A program made the position numbers and the translations under genes. DNA of 64,000 bases from Streptomyces sp. G-G2 (GTDB lineage Bacteria; Actinomycetota; Actinomycetes; Streptomycetales; Streptomycetaceae). Below the pieces are notes generated by a model. The model saw nothing but the letters and a program-made list of their open reading frames with translations. It made no database searches and was not told where the DNA came from. The stretch covers positions 1 through 64,000 of the forward strand of contig NZ_JASISO010000030.1 of NCBI RefSeq assembly GCF_030063135.1, written 5' to 3'. Positions 59,515-64,000 of the stretch are shown piece by piece; position 1 is the stretch's first letter, and each line of letters begins with the position of its first letter.

Positions 59515-61340
59515 GCCGCCCCGGACACCCGAGGAGCACACGCACCCTCGCCGTCGCGTACGCGGGGGGAGAGGCGCGCCGGGGCCCCGTCACGATGGGC
59601 CAGGCCAACATGATCCGCTGCATCCTGCGGGACGGGCCGGAGCACATCAACATCCACGATGTGTGGCCGGTCCCCGCGGGAACCCGTACGGACGCGGCGA
59701 TCGACGCCCTGGGCGCCCTCGTCGTACGCCACGAGGCACTGCGCACGACCTTCCCGTCCGCCCCGTCCGCCCCGTCCGCCCCGGGCGGTGCGCCGCGCGA
59801 GCAAGTCGTCGCGGCCGAGGGCACGTTCACGGTCACGGTCCTCGACCACGAGGAACTCCCCGCCGAACCCGCCGTCTACGCCGAGTCGCTGGCCCGTGAC
59901 GCCCGGGCCGAACGCCTGCGGCTGGACCGGGACTTCCCCCTCCGCATCACCCTGGTGGCACTCGACGGGGCGCCCCTCTTCGTGGCCATGGCGGCGAGTC
60001 ACGCCGTGACCGACGTCAGCGCCCTGGCGGTCCTGAAGGAGGAATGGCTCAGCCTCCTCGCGGGCGAGGTGCTTGCGCCGTCGGGGTCGCTCACACCGCT
60101 CGACCTCGCCGCCGAGGAGGCGACCCCGGCCGGGCTCCGCAAGTCCGAGGCGTCACTGCGGTACTGGGAGCGGATCATCCGCACCGGACCCCAGGCGATG
60201 TTCGCGGAGCCGGGCGCGGAGGGCACCGAGGCGCCGGCGCCGCAGCTCACCCTCCGGTCGGCGCGGGCCGCCCGCGCCCTGGCGCTCGTGGCCGCGCGCA
60301 CGGGCGGCCTTCCGGCCACCGTGCTGCTGACCGCCTGGTGCGCGCTCATCGCCCACCGTACGGAGCAGACCTCGTGCGTCATCGCCGTCCCGACCTCCAA
60401 CCGGTACCACCCCCGGCTCGCACGGTCGGTGAACACCCTGTCCCAGGACGCCCTGCTCTCCCTGGACGTCCGGGTCCCGACCTTCGACGCGCTCCTGAAG
60501 AAGGCCTGGGGGGCGGCGCTCAACGCCTACCGGCACAGCCAGTTCGACGCGCTCAGCCTGTGGCAGATGATCGGCGAGACCACCTTCGAGCGTGGCAGTC
60601 AGTTCACGCGGGACGTCGTGTTCAACGACGTGAGCACGCTCCCGGCCACCGTGGCCTCCGTCGTCCTCGCGGAAGGCGCGCAAGGCGCGCAAGGATCGGA
60701 GGCGGGGGACACCGCGGGTACGGGGACCCCGGCCGGGCCGGAGCTGGAGCTGAGCTGGGGTCCGGACCAGGTCCTGCCGACCCGCGTCCTGACCTTCGTC
60801 TACGCGACCGAGCCGGTGACGCACCTCAGCATGTGGGCCGACCCCGCGCTGTTCAAGCGTGACGAGGCGGAGGGCTTCCTGACCGGTCTCGTCCGCCTTC
60901 TGGAGGCGGCCGCGACGCAGGACGTTCCGCTCGCTTCGCTCACCGGCGTCACCGGGATCCGGCCGGTCGAACGCGGCCCGCAGTGGTACCGGGTGGACGG
61001 ATCCTGGACGTCACCGCCGGTCGTGGCGTCGGCCCTGAGCGAGGCCCTGGAGGGACTCCCCGTACACGTCGCCGTCGACGCCCCCGTCGCCCCGGACGCC
61101 CCGATCGCGCCGCCGGAGCGGTCCCTGACGGCGTACATCGCCGCGGGCGGTACCCCGCTCACCCCGGGGGAGGCCCACGCCGCGCTGATGCGCGCGCTCC
61201 CGGGCCGCCCCGGCGTACTGGCCCCGCGCCGGTACGTGATCGTCCAGAACCCGCCGACCGAGGCGGACCGCAGCGGTGCATGGCTCCAGCAGCGGATTCT
61301 CAGGGAAGGGACCGGCCGCAACCCGGCCGATGCGACATGA
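59511..61340 (+). CDS. Free-standing NRPS-type condensation domain protein
   Basis: 609 residues with no adenylation or carrier domain. The early RHEALRTTF motif is intact. The catalytic HHxxxDG motif is SHAVTDV (163-169): the essential second His (H164) and Asp (D168) are kept while first His and Gly are lost. SVNTLSQDALLSLDV and QFDALSLWQMIG correspond to later core motifs. The C-terminal 130 residues are Ala/Pro-rich. It would join an aminoacyl or acyl group from the ACP to an amine or hydroxyl acceptor. ATG overlaps upstream stop. Confidence 0.85.
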   Translation: MSRPGHPRSTRTLAVAYAGGEARRGPVTMGQANMIRCILRDGPEHINIHDVWPVPAGTRTDAAIDALGALVVRHEALRTTFPSAPSAPSAPGGAPREQVVAAEGTFTVTVLDHEELPAEPAVYAESLARDARAERLRLDRDFPLRITLVALDGAPLFVAMAASHAVTDVSALAVLKEEWLSLLAGEVLAPSGSLTPLDLAAEEATPAGLRKSEASLRYWERIIRTGPQAMFAEPGAEGTEAPAPQLTLRSARAARALALVAARTGGLPATVLLTAWCALIAHRTEQTSCVIAVPTSNRYHPRLARSVNTLSQDALLSLDVRVPTFDALLKKAWGAALNAYRHSQFDALSLWQMIGETTFERGSQFTRDVVFNDVSTLPATVASVVLAEGAQGAQGSEAGDTAGTGTPAGPELELSWGPDQVLPTRVLTFVYATEPVTHLSMWADPALFKRDEAEGFLTGLVRLLEAAATQDVPLASLTGVTGIRPVERGPQWYRVDGSWTSPPVVASALSEALEGLPVHVAVDAPVAPDAPIAPPERSLTAYIAAGGTPLTPGEAHAALMRALPGRPGVLAPRRYVIVQNPPTEADRSGAWLQQRILREGTGRNPADAT

Positions 61341-62605
61341 CGATGGATGAGGTAACCGCGCTGCGGGAGCAGGCTCCCCCCGCCAGCCCGTGGCGGTCGA
61401 GTCGCTTCCGGCTGTTCTTCACCGCTCGCAGTACGTCGCTCCTCGGCGACGGCATGCTGATGGTGTCGTTGACGACCGCGGTACTCGGCGCGGGCTACGG
61501 GGCGGGCGGCGTCGGCTACGCGCTGGCCGCGTGGATGGCGCCGATCGTCGTGCTCGTGCTGTTCGGCGGCGTGCTCGCCGACCGGTTCACCCCCCAGGTG
61601 ATGATGGTCGGCGCGGACGTGGTCCGCATGGTGGCCATGCTCGTGCTCGCGGGCCTGCTGGTCGCCACCGACATCCGGCTGTGGCACATCATGGCGCTGC
61701 TGGCGCTCAGCGGCGCCGCGACCGCCATGTTCCAGCCGGGCCTGGCGAGCCTGGTGCCCCAGGTCGCCGAGGACATCCAGCGGGCCAACGCGCTGCTGCG
61801 GATCTCCGAGGCCATCTGCACCCTGCTCGGCCCCGGTATCGCCGGTCTCCTCGTCGCCTACTGGGACGTGTCGGGATCCTTCGTGGTCATCGCGGCGGCG
61901 TACGCCCTGAGCGCGCTGGGCCTGGCGCCGCTGCGCAAACTCAGCACGGCCCGGGACGAGAGCGACGATCCGATGCTGCACCGGCTGGCGACCGGCTGGC
62001 ACGAGTTCCGCTCCCGTTCCTGGCTGTGGGGGGTCATCTCCGTATGGGCGGTGTACGGCCTCTTCGTCTTCGGCCCGGCCCTCCCCCTGGGCGCGGCGCT
62101 GCTCACCGAACAGCACGGGGCCAGTGGATACGGCTGGATCGCTTCGGCCGACGGCGCGGGGACGATCGTCGGCGGCCTGCTCGGCATGCGGGTCCGCCCG
62201 CGGCGTCCGCTCGTCGCGGGGGCCTGCGCGATGTTCTTCTTCGCCCTCAACCCCCTGGCTCCCGCGCTCGGTTGGTCCTTCGCCCTGACCGCGGCCACCG
62301 GGGTCGTGGCGGGCTGCGGGTTCGCTTTCTGGGGCGTGATGTGGGCGACGAGCGTCCAGTCCCACATACCGCTCGCCGTCCTGAGCCGTGTCTCGGCCTA
62401 CGACGTGGCCGGTTCCATCATGGTCATCCCCCTCGGCCGGGCCCTGGCCGGACCGGCGGCGGACGCCTACGGCGCGGACCGCGTGCTGCTGTTCTCCTCG
62501 GTCGTGGGCGTCGTATGCATCGGCGTGATGCTCAGCATCCCCGCGATCCGCGCCCTGGAACGTGCCCCGAAGCAACTGGCGGCGCCGTTGGCCGACGGCG
62601 TGTAG
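61337..62605 (+). CDS. MFS exporter
   Basis: 422 residues, 12 membrane helices. FRLFFTARSTSLLGDGMLMV and LFGGVLADRFTPQVMMVG, with the helix 2-3 loop GGxLADRxxP, place it in the major facilitator superfamily, near EntS-like exporters of natural products. Its ATG overlaps the condensation gene stop (ATGA), so it belongs to the operon and most likely exports the product or gives self-resistance. Between its end and 62885 no convincing gene is seen. Confidence 0.9.
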   Translation: MTMDEVTALREQAPPASPWRSSRFRLFFTARSTSLLGDGMLMVSLTTAVLGAGYGAGGVGYALAAWMAPIVVLVLFGGVLADRFTPQVMMVGADVVRMVAMLVLAGLLVATDIRLWHIMALLALSGAATAMFQPGLASLVPQVAEDIQRANALLRISEAICTLLGPGIAGLLVAYWDVSGSFVVIAAAYALSALGLAPLRKLSTARDESDDPMLHRLATGWHEFRSRSWLWGVISVWAVYGLFVFGPALPLGAALLTEQHGASGYGWIASADGAGTIVGGLLGMRVRPRRPLVAGACAMFFFALNPLAPALGWSFALTAATGVVAGCGFAFWGVMWATSVQSHIPLAVLSRVSAYDVAGSIMVIPLGRALAGPAADAYGADRVLLFSSVVGVVCIGVMLSIPAIRALERAPKQLAAPLADGV

Positions 62606-62884
62606 ACGTTCGTCGTCGGCATGGGTGAACGCGACAGCGACCCCGAGTGGAGGTTCACCGCCACCCCGGCACACCCCTGGTCGGCGACGAATGCCTCGCC
62701 GTCATCGTCCGCACCCCCGCGGGCGCGCGGACGCGGGCCCACATCAGGGTGGCCGCCACCGTCGGACGCCGCCGACTCGGCCTGATCCCGTACCGCGCCG
62801 ACCTCCCCGCCGCCCCGCGGACCCTCACGGTGCGGGGCTGAGTACCGGCGGGGTGGCGACCGGCCGGCCCGTGCCCCGGCCGGC

Positions 62885-62920
62885 CCGTGCCCCGCCGGCC
62901 CATGCCCCGGCGGGGCACGG
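62885..62920. terminator. Bidirectional hairpin between convergent operons
   Basis: A perfect 14-bp stem (62885-62898 with 62907-62920), 8-base loop, in an array of cggcccgtgccc units, between the MFS stop and the hydratase stop. Confidence 0.75.
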
Positions 62921-62956
62921 GGCGGTGGGCCGGACGCCCTGATCAACCCGGGGGGA

Positions 62957-63742
62957 TCAGCCCCCCGCGTGCTCGTGGAGGGTGGCTGCCAGGAGATGGG
63001 AGTCGAGCAGGGAGACGTCTGCGGTCCTGTCCGCCCGTGCGTAGCCGGCCAGCATCCGTTTGGTCAGGACGAGCGCTTCGGGCGAGCGTCGGACGAGGGG
63101 CCTGGTCCAGGAATCGATCACCTTGTCCAGCTGGTCGAGTGGGGCGGTCCGGTGGAGCAGGCCGATGCGGTGGGCCGTGTCGGCGTCGAAGACGTCGCAG
63201 GTGAGCATGAGCTCGCGGATCCTGGAGGCGCCGGCCTCGGAGATCAGACGCCCCATCGCCCCGCCCCACGCCGGCGGTAGCCCTATGCCGACCTCCGGCA
63301 TGCGGAAGCGGCTGGTGTCGGCGCCGGCGCGCAGATCGCAGAAGGAGGCGAGGGCGAGACCCGCGCCGATGACCCGCCCGTGCAACCGGGCGATGGTGAC
63401 CGCGTGGGTGTTCTCCAGGGCCTGGCACAGGCGGTGCGCCTTGTCGGCCATGCGCCGCAGGCCCACTCCGGACGGATCGGCGGCCAGTGCCTCCTGGTAC
63501 TCGTTGCGGTCGGCGCCCAGGCTGAAGTCCGTACCCAGTGACGACAGCGTCAGGATCCGGACGTCGGGTCTCTCGTGGAGGTCGTCGAGCAGGGTGATGA
63601 GGTCGTCGAGGACCGCGGCGTCCAACGTGTCCTCCTGCCCCCAGGGGTTGAGGCGGACATGGAGTACGGGGCCGTCCTGCTCGGCACGTATCGCCTTGGG
63701 AGCGGTGCGGGCGTGTGCGGGGGTGGGGGTCGGGTCTGTCAT
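62957..63742 (-). CDS. Enoyl-CoA hydratase/isomerase family protein
   Basis: 261 residues of the crotonase fold. DFSLGADRNEYQEA and the oxyanion-hole segment HGRVIGAGLALASFCDLRAG are present; FRMPEVGIGLPPAWGGAMGR follows, where the usual catalytic Glu pair is only partly recognisable (Glu in MPEVGIG). It acts on an acyl-CoA or acyl-ACP thioester: hydration, isomerisation or decarboxylation cannot be distinguished. ATG at 63742 overlaps the preceding P450 stop by 4 bases, so the two are made together. Confidence 0.88.
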   Translation of the reverse strand: MTDPTPTPAHARTAPKAIRAEQDGPVLHVRLNPWGQEDTLDAAVLDDLITLLDDLHERPDVRILTLSSLGTDFSLGADRNEYQEALAADPSGVGLRRMADKAHRLCQALENTHAVTIARLHGRVIGAGLALASFCDLRAGADTSRFRMPEVGIGLPPAWGGAMGRLISEAGASRIRELMLTCDVFDADTAHRIGLLHRTAPLDQLDKVIDSWTRPLVRRSPEALVLTKRMLAGYARADRTADVSLLDSHLLAATLHEHAGG

Positions 63743-64000
63743 GCGAGTGCTACGTCCAAGTTCAGCAGGCGCCGGAACGCCACACGGGGCGCCATTGACG
63801 GGGGGCGTACGAGGGAGAGGCGGGGAAGGCGCCGGATCAGTTGGCGGAGAAGTATCTGGGCTTCGAGGCGGGCCAGCGGCGCGCCGAGGCAGTAGTGGAT
63901 GCCGCCGCTGAACGCGAGGTGGCCGGGGGCGCGTTCAGGGTCGAACCGGTCCGGGTCGCTGTATCTGGCCGGATCCCGGTGCGCCGCCCCGACCATGAGG
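63739..64000 (-). CDS. Cytochrome P450 (C-terminal part; continues past the right edge)
   Basis: The last 87 or so residues of a P450. The run AHRDPARYSDPDRFDPERAP and the haem loop FSGGIHYCLGAPLARLEAQI, containing the Cys ligand, are intact. The N-terminal 300 or more residues lie outside the window. Co-translation with the hydratase suggests both work on the same substrate, as in beta-hydroxylation of carrier-bound residues. Confidence 0.93.
   Translation of the reverse strand, partial: LMVGAAHRDPARYSDPDRFDPERAPGHLAFSGGIHYCLGAPLARLEAQILLRQLIRRLPRLSLVRPPSMAPRVAFRRLLNLDVALA

Noticed and set aside
62647..62841. 64-codon GTG-started ORF after the MFS gene
   Set aside because: No ribosome-binding site and no similarity; composition does not differ from other chance frames.

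Overview
The window is chromosomal DNA from a high-GC actinomycete, almost certainly a Streptomyces. Coding DNA is very GC-rich with G/C third codon positions, and GTG/TTG starts are frequent. A germacradienol/geosmin synthase, DUF2637, DUF456 and PucR proteins and a DmdR/IdeR-type iron box fit that genus. No rRNA, tRNA or CRISPR array was found.

Layout. 1-5.1 kb: the first codons of a transposase whose start codon can fold into a hairpin, a VOC protein, rsgA with a small upstream ORF, a DUF456 membrane protein, a HTH regulator and a broken secreted-protease remnant. 5.1-12.9 kb: a PP2C-like protein, a pyruvate-oxidase-type TPP enzyme, a HATPase, a DUF2637 protein, an iron-box-controlled FhuF-type reductase, a GntR regulator and a TPR-like protein. 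13-22 kb: a purine-catabolism block (PucR regulator, three-subunit xanthine dehydrogenase, NCS2 permease, XdhC). 22-31.3 kb: GH6 glycosidase, geosmin synthase, two exported proteins (one a trypsin-like protease with beta-propeller repeats) and a fused ABC exporter. 31.6-33.3 kb: an accessory scar in which a LysR fragment abuts an AT-richer HINT plus toxin C-terminus followed by a likely immunity gene. 33.3-44.4 kb: hemerythrin protein, then cobalamin genes cobN (with an antisense-strand B12 riboswitch), cobG-cobH-cobIJ and cobL-cobM-cobK. 44.6-50 kb: SDR, phospholipase C, orphan ECF-type ATPase, repeats, O-methyltransferase. 50-54.2 kb: a BenE transporter and a graveyard of decayed genes (MFS, P450, winged-helix regulator) around an intact type II thioesterase and an atypical IMPase-like protein.

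The most interesting part is 54.5-64 kb, a compact biosynthetic locus. A leftward operon makes a phosphopantetheinyl transferase, a lone acyl carrier protein and a class II aminoacyl-tRNA-synthetase-like amino acid:[carrier protein] ligase that retains the Cys/Glu/Cys zinc triad. A divergent rightward operon, with overlapping stops and starts, encodes a phytanoyl-CoA-type Fe/2OG oxygenase, a DUF6271-like putative glycosyltransferase, a free-standing NRPS condensation domain and an MFS exporter. A P450-enoyl-CoA hydratase pair arrives from beyond the right edge. There is no NRPS adenylation domain: the synthetase-like enzyme most likely replaces it, charging the ACP, which the condensation enzyme would use to acylate an acceptor. 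The divergent promoter region holds two near-perfect TGGTCTAGACCA palindromes, like DasR/GntR operators, suggesting control by aminosugar supply. The product is not known to me.

Three copies of a dispersed GC-rich element occur between genes; one of them is translated as the N-terminus of CobK.
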